This document shows, in pieces, positions 54,585 through 64,000 of a DNA stretch of 64,000 nt. This DNA is from CAWGMT01 sp963823675 (GTDB lineage: Bacteria > Planctomycetota > Planctomycetia > Isosphaerales > Isosphaeraceae): positions 186,001 to 250,000 of the forward strand of contig CAWGMT010000013.1 in the NCBI GenBank assembly GCA_963823675.1, written 5' to 3'. The position numbers and the translations under genes are program-made. The number at the start of each line of letters is the position of its first letter. Within the stretch, counting starts at the first letter, position 1. The notes beneath the pieces were generated by a model. That model did not search any database. It was not told where the DNA came from and worked only from the letters and a program-made list of their open reading frames with translations.

Positions 54585-55918
54585 GAATTTTACTGAGCCG
54601 GCCTCGTTGCCTCACCTGAACCTTGCCAACGGGGCGGGGCGGCCGCGCCGAGTCTCACGAGCAGTGATTCGGACCTCGTCTCGTGAGCGCCGTCCCGATA
54701 CGCGCGACAGAAGGGACCTGAGAAAAGAACCGTAGCCTGCTCCGCGCAAGGGCTCTCCACCCGAACCAGCCGGGCTGTTGGCTAACTTGCCGGTGATCAC
54801 CGCACTACGCGCCGACCTCCGCGCCTTTGGCCGCAGCCCAAGCGACATCACGATCCCAACCCTGGCCAGCCGGCAGCGACGGATCGGCCGCCGAGGGTGG
54901 GGACGTCGGGCCAAGACGAGCAAATGCGCCCGCCTCCCGGGCGGAATCTGCGAACAGCCCGAAAGATTTTCCACTTTTTTTTTCGCTTGGTGGCATAAGA
55001 GGTTGCGACGAAAAAATCGACGAATTGTAAATTTTGCGTTAATGATTTTTCGGATTCAGCGCATCTTGAATATAGAGAACTGGGCGCAGGTAGCCCATTC
55101 AACATGTCTACCAGTGGATGCCATCCCGACTTGCTTGCCCCTGGCGGGTGTGCCGGCGAGCTTAGCCAGCGTAACCGGAACCCTCGCTGGCGCTTCGGGC
55201 TAGTCTGGTCGCGGGGACGAGTACCCACAGGGTTACCCAAACAGTCGCGCGCTTGAACCAGGCCCGCGTGGGAACGCCGTCTTCGACGCTCGGCGTCGTT
55301 TGGACTACGTCGCGCATGGGAATCATCCGGACGCAGCGCATCCCAGACATGTGCTCCCACGCGAAGCGTCGGCACAAGGATATCGCAAGTGTCATCTCCG
55401 CTTTCTGTTAACGCTGTTTCAACGGTCTTATCCTTGGCCCGGGGCTGCGAACCCTGGGCGAGGGAAAACGGAAAAAACCAGCGGAATCCTCTCACTGGCT
55501 CTCATTTGCTACCACTCCCGCAGAAAACCGCGAGAGCACGCAAGCCCGGCTTGCACTTGCACTTGCGCAGGGGGCAGCCTGTACCGACGGGGCTTGCGCC
55601 GACCCCTGCTTCCTTCTTTCTGCCGAAAGAAGGCGGCCCGCGGGGCTGTTTATCAAGGAATCACCGAAGTGCGGCACGACCGCGGTCTGTCGGGTCGGTC
55701 CCGGGGGCTTCGCGCTGCCCCGGCCGCTTGCGTTTGGAATGCAGCGATGCTCGGCGATCGCTTCTCATGACCCGGCGAGTCGGATAAACTCGTATGCTTG
55801 ATCCGTTTCGAGTACCAGCATCATCACCGAGCCAGCGGTGAGCCCGGAGCTGGGCTGCGGAAAAGTTGGACTTGAACCGAGCATTGGAGTACTCGTCAAC
55901 CTTTAAGGTGAGGCTGTC
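54585..55918. other. long intergenic region upstream of kinase gene
   Basis: About 1.3 kb without a supported gene. It includes an A/T-rich island at ~54970-55080 (unusual in this GC-rich window; TTTTTTTTTCGC, TTGTAAATTTTGCG), and at ~55170-55390 short repeats such as CCCTCGCTGGCGCTTCGGGC and CCACGCGAAGCGTCG that look like dispersed elements. No RNA gene found. Confidence 0.4.
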
Positions 55919-58900
55919 GTGGACACCGAGCGTGATTTCCTCTTCGGCGTTGTTGCATTTCAGAAGGGCGCAGTCGACGCCGACTACCTGGCGGAGACAT
56001 GTGCAAGCTGGGCCGCCCAGCCGACCCTGCCGCTGGCCGACATGCTGGTGAATCGCGGCAGGATGACCGCCGAGCAGCGGACCGAGGTCGAGAAGGCCGT
56101 GGCTTGTGAACTGGCGACCCATGGCGACGATGCCAGGGCGACGCTGGCGGCGACCATCGACGGACGGTCCCTGGCGGTGATCGGCGATATCGCGGCGGCC
56201 AGCGGGGCGATCGAGTTCCGGCTCGAGCCGCCCGAAGGGAAGAAACTTGAAGAGCGCGATCTCAAAGTCTTGAGCGCGCTCTCGCCTGGCGAGCACGAGA
56301 GCCGCGATCGCTACACCCTCACCCACTTGCATGCCAAGGGAGGCATGGGCCGGGTCTGGCTGGCCAGGGACGGCGCGCTCGGCCGCCAGATCGCCCTCAA
56401 GGATTTACGCCCGGACCAGGCCGGCAACTCGGTTCTTTGCTCTCGCTTCCTCTACGAAGCCAAGATCACGGCGCAGCTTGAACACCCTGGAATTGTGCCG
56501 GTCTACGAGGTGGGTCAAGGGGAAGTGCCCTATTACACAATGCGATTCGTGAAGGGCCGCACCCTGAGCGAGGCCATCCGGGGCTACCACAAGAAGCGTC
56601 TCGCCGGCCTTGCCGATTCCGTCGATCTGGTCGCGCTGCTCGCGTCGTTCGTCGGGGTCTGCCACGCGGTGGCCTATGCGCATTCACGCGGCGTCATCCA
56701 CCGCGACCTGAAGGGGCAGAACGTGGTCCTGGGCGATTTCGGCGAGGTCATCGTCCTCGACTGGGGCCTGGCGAAGCGCGTGGGGCCAGACCCGGATGGC
56801 GCGGGGGAGGCCGCGGGCGGCGCTTCGTCCTTCTCGCCCGGTCCCGCGGCCCCCGCCGATCTGACGCGGGGGGCCGGGAGCGACGAGAACACCCTTCCGC
56901 CGGAATCGACCGATGCCGGGATGCTTCTCGACTCGGGCCCGCGCTCGACCGGCCCGGCGGGATCGGAAAATGGGTCGGTGGAGACGGTGGATTACGGCTC
57001 CAGACCGAGGGCGAGTAGCGGCGGGCGGGTGATGACCCGCGAATCGGGGGCCGGGCCGGAGGGGACGATGCAGGGCCAGTTGCTGGGAACGCCCTCCTAC
57101 ATGGCTCCGGAACAGGCCCGAGGCGAGCACGACCGTGTCGACCAGCGGACTGACATTTACGGCCTGGGTGCGATTCTTTACGAGCTCTTGACCGGCGCGC
57201 CTCCCTTTGTGGCGCCGAAGAGCGCCGAGATCATTCGCCAGGTGTGCAACGACACCCCGGCTCCGCCCAGGCAGAAGGTCCCGGAGATCGGCCGGGCCCT
57301 CGAGGCCGTTTGCCTGAAGGCCCTGAGTAAAGATCCGGCCGGGCGGTATGCGACGGCGACCGAGCTGGCCCAGGAGGTGCAGCGGTATGTTGCCGACAGG
57401 CCGGTAAACGCCTATCCCGAGCCCTGGACCAGCAAGCTTCTCCGCTGGGCGCGACGGCACAAGGCGGCCGTCTCCACCGCGGCCGGGCTGCTGGCGACCG
57501 CGACCGCGGCGCTTGCCGTGAGCGCGGTGTTGATCGCTCGCGAGCGGAACGAGGCCGAGGCGCAGGGCCAGCAGGCCCGCGAGGCCGTCAACCTCTTGAC
57601 CCAGGTCGCCGACATCAGCTTTGACGAGCAGCTTGACCCGCTTCAGAAGAAGTTCCTGGAAAAAGCCCTGGCGTATTACGAGAACTTCACCAGCCGGGCC
57701 GCCGGCGACGGCACGGTAAAGCTGGAGCACGGCCGCGCGTACCAGCAGATGGGCGACATCCAGCGCAAGTTGGGCCGGCTGGCGGACTCCGAGAAGTCGT
57801 ATCGCCGCTCGCTGGAATTGCTCGAGCCGCTTGCCGCCCGATCGACCGCGGGGCATGACGTGAAAGCGTCGCTGGCGCGCACCCGCACGTTGCTGGGGGA
57901 CCTCGTGGTCGGCCGCGGGGGCGATACCGGGGTGTCCGACGCCCTTTACCGCCAGGCACTCGACGCCCAGCGCGTGCTGGCCGACTCGCGGAAAAACCCG
58001 GCGGCCACGCCCGAGGACCGGCTGCGCCTGGGGCAAACTCTCAGAAGTCAGGCCGACTTGTTGCGGCTGGAGGGGAGCTTCAAAAAGGCGGTTCCCGTCT
58101 ATGACGAAGCGGTCGCCGAGCTCGAGCAGGCGCACGCCGGCGACGTCGGCAATGCCGAGATCCGTACCGAGCAGGCGCTCGCCATCGACCGCCGCGGCTG
58201 GGTGCACCGCGAGCTGGGAGAGATGCCGGCGGCCGAGCGCGATTTCCGGCAGGCACTCGGACTGCTCGAGCGGCTGGTGGCCGATTTTCCGACGGTGCCC
58301 CGGCATCGCGAGGTGCTCGCCAGGGCATGCAACAGCCTGGGTGTACTCGAAAAGGACACCGGGCGCCTGGACGACGCTGAGGTCCACCTGCGCCGGCAGG
58401 TACCCCTGGCCAGGAGGCTGGCCGAGGATTTTCCCGACCGGCCCGAATATCGCAGCATCCTGGGACGGGCCCTCACCAACCTGGGCACCGTCCTCTTCCA
58501 AGGAGGCCGCAGCACCGACGCCTTGCCGGTCCTGCGCGAGGCCATCGACTTGAATTCGGCCATCGCGGCCCAGTCGCCCGACGACGCGCAGGTCAAGTTT
58601 TATCTGGCGATCTCCTACCACGACCTGGGCGAGGCGCTCGTGAGCCAGGGAGACTTCGCAGCCGCGATCGCGTCCTACAAGAAGGCGCAGGCGATCAATG
58701 AGGCGATGGCGCGGCAGAACCCCAACCAGCCCCGCTACCAGAGCGACCTGGCCTCCAACCTTGACAGCATGGCCTGGGCCATGAGCGTCGCAGGACAGGC
58801 CGGCGCGGACCCAATTTTCCGCGCGGCGACCGCGATTTACGACCGCTTGATCGCCGGTTACCCCGACAGCGTCAACTATCGCATACGGCAGGCCGTCTGC

Positions 58901-59815
58901 CTGAGGAACCAGGGCGTCGTCCTGGCTGGAAGTGATCGCCCTGAGCGGGCCGAGGCGATGTATCGCCAGGCCCTGGCCATTCTCGACCTGGCGCCCACGC
59001 CGCTGCGCACGGCCGACTGGCAGCGCAGACAGGCCGAGGTCCTCTCCAACCTGGGCGTCTTGCACCGGCCCGGGGCCGAGGACGCCTTCCGCCGCTCGAT
59101 CGCCGTCTCCCAGAATCTTCTGGCCGGCAAGCCGGCGGCGATCAACGACCGTCACAACCTGGCCATCGCTCAGAACAACCTGGCGGGCCTGTTGATGGAG
59201 CTGAAGCGTCTGCCCGAGGCGGGGCCGTGCTTCGATCAGGCCCTCGCCAATTTCGAGAAGCTCGTCGCTGCCGCCCCCAAATCGGTCGAGCTCCAGAGCC
59301 ATTTCGGCGTCGTCCTGGCCGAGCAGGGAAAATGGCTGGACCAGAGCGGGAAACTGGCCGACGCCAAGGCCGCACTCACCGCCGCCGTCGAACACCAGCG
59401 CCAGGCCGTCCGGCTCGGCAAGAACGCTCCCTCCTGCCGCGAGTGCCTCGCGGGACACTATAGCGCGCTGGCGGAGATCAACCGCAAGATGAACCTTTAC
59501 GATGAGGCGGCCCGCCTGGCTCTCGAGGTGCCCAAGACTGCGCCCCCGGCCAACCGCGCAGCAGCCTGTTACGGCGCCGCCCAGATACTCGCGCGCCTGA
59601 TTGCCCAGGTCGCCGCGGACGAGAAGTTGTCCCAGGTCAACCGCGACCGGCTGACCCGCAAGCATCTCAGCCGCACCGTCGTCCTGCTGCGCGAGGCGAT
59701 CGATTCGAGCCCCGAGCTGGCCGCGCGAATCAAGGCCGACCCCGACATCAAGGCGCTCGAGTCGCGGCCGCAGTTCCAGGCGATCATGAGCAACCTGGTC
59801 AACGCGGGCAAGTGA
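55919..59815 (+). CDS. membrane Ser/Thr protein kinase with TPR tail
   Basis: 1298 residues in one frame from GTG 55919, with AAGGTGAGG upstream. Residues 1-125 are a helical domain of its own. The kinase domain has a glycine loop HAKGGMGRVWLA, IALKDL (~159), HRDLKGQN (~261), and DWG (~280) where DFG is usual. About 85 residues of Gly/Pro/Ser-rich insert separate DWG from GTPSYMAPEQARG (~390). One membrane helix follows (TAAGLLATATAALAVSAVLI, ~520), then ~750 residues of TPR repeats (EHGRAYQQMGDIQRKLGRL; EVLARACNSLGVLEKDTGRL; LYLAISYHDLGEAL-like units). A planctomycete-type receptor kinase; substrates unknown. Confidence 0.92.
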   Translation: MDTERDFLFGVVAFQKGAVDADYLAETCASWAAQPTLPLADMLVNRGRMTAEQRTEVEKAVACELATHGDDARATLAATIDGRSLAVIGDIAAASGAIEFRLEPPEGKKLEERDLKVLSALSPGEHESRDRYTLTHLHAKGGMGRVWLARDGALGRQIALKDLRPDQAGNSVLCSRFLYEAKITAQLEHPGIVPVYEVGQGEVPYYTMRFVKGRTLSEAIRGYHKKRLAGLADSVDLVALLASFVGVCHAVAYAHSRGVIHRDLKGQNVVLGDFGEVIVLDWGLAKRVGPDPDGAGEAAGGASSFSPGPAAPADLTRGAGSDENTLPPESTDAGMLLDSGPRSTGPAGSENGSVETVDYGSRPRASSGGRVMTRESGAGPEGTMQGQLLGTPSYMAPEQARGEHDRVDQRTDIYGLGAILYELLTGAPPFVAPKSAEIIRQVCNDTPAPPRQKVPEIGRALEAVCLKALSKDPAGRYATATELAQEVQRYVADRPVNAYPEPWTSKLLRWARRHKAAVSTAAGLLATATAALAVSAVLIARERNEAEAQGQQAREAVNLLTQVADISFDEQLDPLQKKFLEKALAYYENFTSRAAGDGTVKLEHGRAYQQMGDIQRKLGRLADSEKSYRRSLELLEPLAARSTAGHDVKASLARTRTLLGDLVVGRGGDTGVSDALYRQALDAQRVLADSRKNPAATPEDRLRLGQTLRSQADLLRLEGSFKKAVPVYDEAVAELEQAHAGDVGNAEIRTEQALAIDRRGWVHRELGEMPAAERDFRQALGLLERLVADFPTVPRHREVLARACNSLGVLEKDTGRLDDAEVHLRRQVPLARRLAEDFPDRPEYRSILGRALTNLGTVLFQGGRSTDALPVLREAIDLNSAIAAQSPDDAQVKFYLAISYHDLGEALVSQGDFAAAIASYKKAQAINEAMARQNPNQPRYQSDLASNLDSMAWAMSVAGQAGADPIFRAATAIYDRLIAGYPDSVNYRIRQAVCLRNQGVVLAGSDRPERAEAMYRQALAILDLAPTPLRTADWQRRQAEVLSNLGVLHRPGAEDAFRRSIAVSQNLLAGKPAAINDRHNLAIAQNNLAGLLMELKRLPEAGPCFDQALANFEKLVAAAPKSVELQSHFGVVLAEQGKWLDQSGKLADAKAALTAAVEHQRQAVRLGKNAPSCRECLAGHYSALAEINRKMNLYDEAARLALEVPKTAPPANRAAACYGAAQILARLIAQVAADEKLSQVNRDRLTRKHLSRTVVLLREAIDSSPELAARIKADPDIKALESRPQFQAIMSNLVNAGK

Positions 59816-59900
59816 GGTATTATCGCCACTCGGCATGGCGGAGGCCCGTCGGAGAGCACGCAGGACCCGCCATCCCATCGCAAACGACGTCGGCGATCGA

Positions 59901-60614
59901 TCAAGCCGCGGCTCCCCGCAGTCGTTGCTTGACGAGCCAGACAACCGGCAACATCGCGATCACAAAGAGCGGGGCGACCGCAGTTGAGGGCTCTGGAGCC
60001 AGAACTCCCCCCGGTTGGAGATTTAGCGTTCCACTACCGCTACCAGGGACCGGAGACCCACCGTTGAGAAGCCACGAAAAGGTCACGCCGCTGGTCAGGA
60101 AGCTCGGATATCCGGTGGGCAAGTAATTGGAGTATGCCGGGTCGGTCGTCACCTGGAAGATTCCCAGCAAGAGGGGCATTGTGCCCCCGTCAGGACTTGT
60201 GATCGAACTGCTCCCGGTGTAATTCCACGTGACGATGGATTGGTTATACGAAAGGGCCGAATTGGCCGGGTTTGGTGGATACGTAGGCGCCGTGTAGTCA
60301 GAGGTGATTGTCGGTGGGGTCAACCAGCTCACACCGGGTGCCATATACTCCATGAGGACCGAGGTTGGCGAATTCGAATCGACGCCCACAAGGGGGCCGA
60401 ACGTGAATGAGGTCGTATAGCCGGGCGTGATGGTCCCGGTCAACAAGACTTCGATCTGGTAGGTGTAAGCAGGGTCCCCATTTTGAACGACGCCGCCGCC
60501 GACCGTGATGCTCCCAACTGTTATGACCGCCCGTGCCTCACGCCCAGCGCCGAGCCACGCAGCCAGTACCGCAACCACCGCAACGATCGATGCGGCCTTG
60601 TTTCGCCGTGCCAT
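59901..60614 (-). CDS. PEP-CTERM sorting-signal protein
   Basis: 237 residues from ATG 60614. Signal peptide (RRNKAASIVAVVAVLAAWLG, then GREARA). The mature part is beta-rich and Thr/Ser/Gly-rich (TITPGYTTSFTFGPLVGVDS). The C-terminus is a PEP-CTERM: APEPSTAVAPLFVIAMLPVV then a short basic end KQRLRG. Such proteins are processed by exosortase and exported to the exopolysaccharide layer. No exosortase lies in the window. Convergent with the kinase gene. Confidence 0.85.
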   Translation of the reverse strand: MARRNKAASIVAVVAVLAAWLGAGREARAVITVGSITVGGGVVQNGDPAYTYQIEVLLTGTITPGYTTSFTFGPLVGVDSNSPTSVLMEYMAPGVSWLTPPTITSDYTAPTYPPNPANSALSYNQSIVTWNYTGSSSITSPDGGTMPLLLGIFQVTTDPAYSNYLPTGYPSFLTSGVTFSWLLNGGSPVPGSGSGTLNLQPGGVLAPEPSTAVAPLFVIAMLPVVWLVKQRLRGAAA

Positions 60615-61057
60615 TTTGCCACTCCGCAACCTAGCCCATGACCTGGCGCGGTCCCCATTGGCCGCTGCCCGAACGGTGAAGCCCTTCTAGTTAACTGACC
60701 GGGCCCGATGCATGCAAGTACGTACCGCGCTTTTTTTGTTTGACTGGAGCGAACCGGGCGTGAACAAGCCGCCAATGTTGACCTGGGACAACATTTCGAC
60801 AGACGGAGCATCGAGGGAGCATTCATGAAACCGCCGGGCTCGACTCTGAAAAACCGCGGGACCTGTGCGACTTCCCGGGGCGAACCTCCACCATCAGACT
60901 TGCGTATCACAGAACGACTGGCTTTATCTATAGGATTCAACCGGCGGATCGCATGTTGGACTGGCGTGCTGGCAGGCTTGCAAGTGACTGACAGACCGGC
61001 CAGTTGGCGGCGAGCCGATCGGGCAAGGTACGATAGCGGGAGGGTTGATCGCAGAAC
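60615..61057. other. intergenic region before MoxR operon
   Basis: About 440 bases between divergent genes. A plus frame 60825-61061 overlaps the MoxR start as ATGA but is Arg-rich with no domain, so I do not call it. A TTTTTTTG tract at ~60730 lies near the PEP-CTERM promoter side. No clear consensus promoter. Confidence 0.35.
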
Positions 61058-62049
<992 letters not shown>

Positions 62050-62061
62050 AGCAGATTTCCC

Positions 62062-62947
62062 ATGCCTACGCGACAGCTTGAAGACGTCCTGAAAGAAGTT
62101 CGGCGCATTCAGATCGTCGCCCGGCGGCAGGTGAACGACCTGCTGGCGGGGGAGTATCTGAGCGTCTTCAAGGGACGCGGGATGGAGTTCGACGCCGTTC
62201 GCGAATACGTCCCCGGCGATGAAATCCGCAGCATCGACTGGAACGTCACCGCCCGGACGGGAACACCCTTCGTGAAAACGTTTTGCGAGGAACGCGAGCT
62301 CACGGTGATCCTGGCGGTCGATATCTCGGCGTCCGGTTCGTTCGGCTCATTCCGCCTGAGCAAGATGGAGACGGCCGTGGAGGTGGCGGCGGTGTTGATG
62401 TTCACCGCGCTGCGAAACCACGACAAGGTCGGCCTCCTCTTCTTTACCGATGACGTGGTGAAGTACATTCCGCCCCGCAAGGGACGGGCGAACGTGCTGC
62501 GGCTGATCCGCGAACTGCTGGCCACCGAGCCGGTCAAGGCGCAGACCGACATTTCGAAGGCGCTCGACTTTCTGGGGCGGGTTCAGCGGCGGCGGTGCGT
62601 CGTGTTCGTGATGAGCGATTTTCTGGGACCGGATTGTTCGCGCGCCCTGGCGATCGCCAACCAGCGGCACGACTGTGTCGCCGTGACGATGGGCGACCCG
62701 CGCGAATCGAGCCTCCCCGACGTCGGGTTCCTGACGCTCCGCGACGCCGAGACCGATGAACTGCTGGAGCTCGACACACGCCATCCGCGGGTGCGGGCGC
62801 TGTTTGCGAAGAGCGGCGCAGGAGCGGGAACAACGGCTGGCGGGCTGGCTCCGCCGGGCGAACGTCGACCGCCTCGAGATTCGCACCGATCAGCCGTACG
62901 CGACCAGCCTGCAGAAGTTCTTTCGCATGCGGGAGCGGCAACGATGA
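62062..62947 (+). CDS. DUF58 (VWA-like) protein, frameshifted near C-terminus
   Basis: ATG 62062. The DUF58 core GRGMEFDAVREYVPGDEIRS then IDWNVTARTGTPFVKTF is unmistakable. It is followed by a VWA-like metal site (AVDISASGSFGS), VGLLFFTDDVVKYIPPRKG and RCVVFVMSDFLGP. Near 62815 an extra base moves the sense to the next frame (AAQEREQRLAGWLRRANVDR, then QKFFRMRERQR ending at 62947). Corrected length is ~295 residues. Partner of the MoxR ATPase just upstream. Confidence 0.88.
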
Positions 62948-62972
62948 TCATTAACGGCGAAAGCGGCTTCCG

Positions 62973-63131
62973 TTTCCCCCCCTTGCGAAGGGGGGGCCAG
63001 GGGGGGTGGGGACGCACGCCTCGGAGACGGTGAACGGGTTTCCCTTTCCTGATACAGCCGGGATCAACAACGATCTCACTTGGCGGTGCCACGACCACCC
63101 TTCCAGGCCCCCCCTTCGCAAGGGGGGGAAA
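62973..63131. mobile_element. 159-bp MITE-like element
   Basis: 26-base terminal inverted repeats, TTTCCCCCCCTTGCGAAGGG (62973 onward) and the exact complement ending GGGGGGGAAA at 63131, each itself a C7-TTGCGAA-G7 hairpin. The ~105-base interior has no gene. It lies between the DUF58 and BatD-like genes of one operon. No clear target duplication seen. Confidence 0.65.
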
Positions 63132-63173
63132 GCAAACGGGGCGCTCGCCGAGGCTGCGCTGACTACGGGAGGC

Positions 63174-64000
63174 ATGTCGCGCTCGCTTGCGCGATGTGCG
63201 CCATGGTCCTGTCGGCTGGCTGCGGAGCCATGCGAAGCAAGGACGGCGCAGTCGCCGTCGCAGTCGGGAAACGCGATCGAGCGCAGCGCCGAAAAAGGGC
63301 CGGTGAAGCTGTTCGTGCGCGTCTGGCCGCGCGAGCCGCGGCTGTCGGATCTCGTGGAGATGGACGTCCGCGTCGAGTCCCAGCCCGACGTCGAGATCAA
63401 ACCGCCGGCGTTCGGACAGGCCGTGGGCGACTTTCTCATTCGCGACTACAGCGAGCGGCCCCCCGAGGCGGGTGCGCGGAACGTGCGCCGCTTCCACTAT
63501 CAGTTGGAGCCCGCGCACGCCGGCAAGCACCTGATCCGGTCGGTGTCGATCGAATTCGTGGACAAACGCCCGAATTCGGAACGGCGGGGTGAACCGGCCC
63601 TGATCGAGACGGATCCGCTGGAGGTGAATGTCACGTCGGAGCTGGGGGACGAAGCACCGAGTCTGGCGAATCTCGAACCGATGGTGCCGCCGCAGCCGGT
63701 GCCGCAGACGTTCCGCGATCGGCTGGCTGGTCGCGTCGGGCGTGGCCGTCCTGCTCGTCGATTGCTCGTCGTCGTGGCGCTGCGCCGGCGCAAGCGCCGG
63801 CCGATCGAGCCGCGCCGCCAGACCCCCGAGGAGATCGCACAGGCGGCCCTGGCGCTCTTGCTGGCGGAGAATCTCCCGGCGCGCGGCCTGGTCAAGGAAT
63901 TCTATCTGCGGCTCACCGGCATCGTCCGCCAGTATGTCGAAGACACGACGGGAATCCGGGCCCCCGAGCAGACGACCGAGGAATTCCTGCGCGACATGCG
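63174..64000 (+). CDS. BatD-like exported protein of MoxR operon (partial, frame noise)
   Basis: From ATG 63174 (or nearby) to the window edge. A lipoprotein-type signal (ALACAMCAMVLSAGCG) is visible in one frame and the body in another, so an indel lies near 63190-63290. The body GPVKLFVRVWPREPRLSDLV then EMDVRVESQPDVEIKPPAFG is beta-rich, as in BatD proteins of MoxR-DUF58 operons. A membrane helix (WLVASGVAVLLV) is out of frame between ~63726 and ~63767, again suggesting compensating indels. Then comes a helical DUF4381-like region (EEIAQAALALLLAENLPARG) running off the end. Confidence 0.6.
   Translation, partial: MSRSLARCAPWSCRLAAEPCEARTAQSPSQSGNAIERSAEKGPVKLFVRVWPREPRLSDLVEMDVRVESQPDVEIKPPAFGQAVGDFLIRDYSERPPEAGARNVRRFHYQLEPAHAGKHLIRSVSIEFVDKRPNSERRGEPALIETDPLEVNVTSELGDEAPSLANLEPMVPPQPVPQTFRDRLAGRVGRGRPARRLLVVVALRRRKRRPIEPRRQTPEEIAQAALALLLAENLPARGLVKEFYLRLTGIVRQYVEDTTGIRAPEQTTEEFLRDM

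Noticed and set aside
56684..59944. 1086-codon minus-strand open frame
   Set aside because: Fully antisense to the kinase-TPR gene; produced by codon bias in high-GC DNA.

Overview
The window looks like chromosome from a high-GC planctomycete, most like the Isosphaeraceae/Gemmatales side. The clues are large Ser/Thr kinases fused to TPR tails, secreted giants with an N-terminal EDR-(T/C)-LLS motif, FHA-MoxR and MoxR-DUF58 loci, a DUF1580 gene, a PEP-CTERM protein, kdsB (LPS-type Kdo metabolism) and many short dispersed palindromic repeats. This is an inference from gene content; no rRNA is present.

Layout. 1-8.6 kb is a mobile island ending at tRNA-Asp(GTC). It holds a tyrosine integrase beside the tRNA, a DUF1580 DNA-binding protein overlapping a primase-polymerase/RepA-like helicase, several hypotheticals and, at the far left, a compact cargo of a STAS-HATPase protein, a STAS-like DUF4325 protein and a PIN nuclease. 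8.9-25.8 kb is mostly housekeeping and envelope: a GalU-type nucleotidyltransferase, a GHMP sugar kinase joined (through a frameshift) to a UDPGP-type pyrophosphorylase, an acyl-CoA dehydrogenase, an ACT protein, acylphosphatase, an ABC-2 permease, an ABC exporter with a degenerate ATPase site, an SDR, a subtilase, kdsB and cysE. 26-28 kb holds an ECF sigma gene, a protease remnant and about 1.1 kb of non-coding repeats. 28-36 kb is one 2592-residue FG-GAP surface protein, followed by a zinc-finger/kinase/TPR gene, 81-bp tandem repeats, a dicarboxylate symporter, a lipoate-ligase-type gene and an FHA-MoxR pair (43-45 kb).

45-55 kb is an accessory, decaying zone. It holds a VapBC-like pair with an internally deleted toxin, three broken copies of a REP-associated (RAYT/Y1-type) transposase each interrupted by palindromic repeats, an integrase stump, a CPBP protease and small hypotheticals. 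55.9-64 kb contains a second kinase-TPR gene, a PEP-CTERM protein and a MoxR-DUF58-BatD-like operon running off the right edge, with a 159-bp MITE-like element inside it.

A striking global property is that about ten otherwise well-conserved genes carry single frameshifts, often in short G/C runs, while the longest reading frames (7.8 and 3.9 kb) are intact. Consensus indel errors are the simplest explanation, so I annotate these as one gene each and give the approximate breakpoints. The most novel candidate system is the STAS-HATPase/DUF4325/PIN trio on the island; the richest evolutionary story is the RAYT/REP graveyard.
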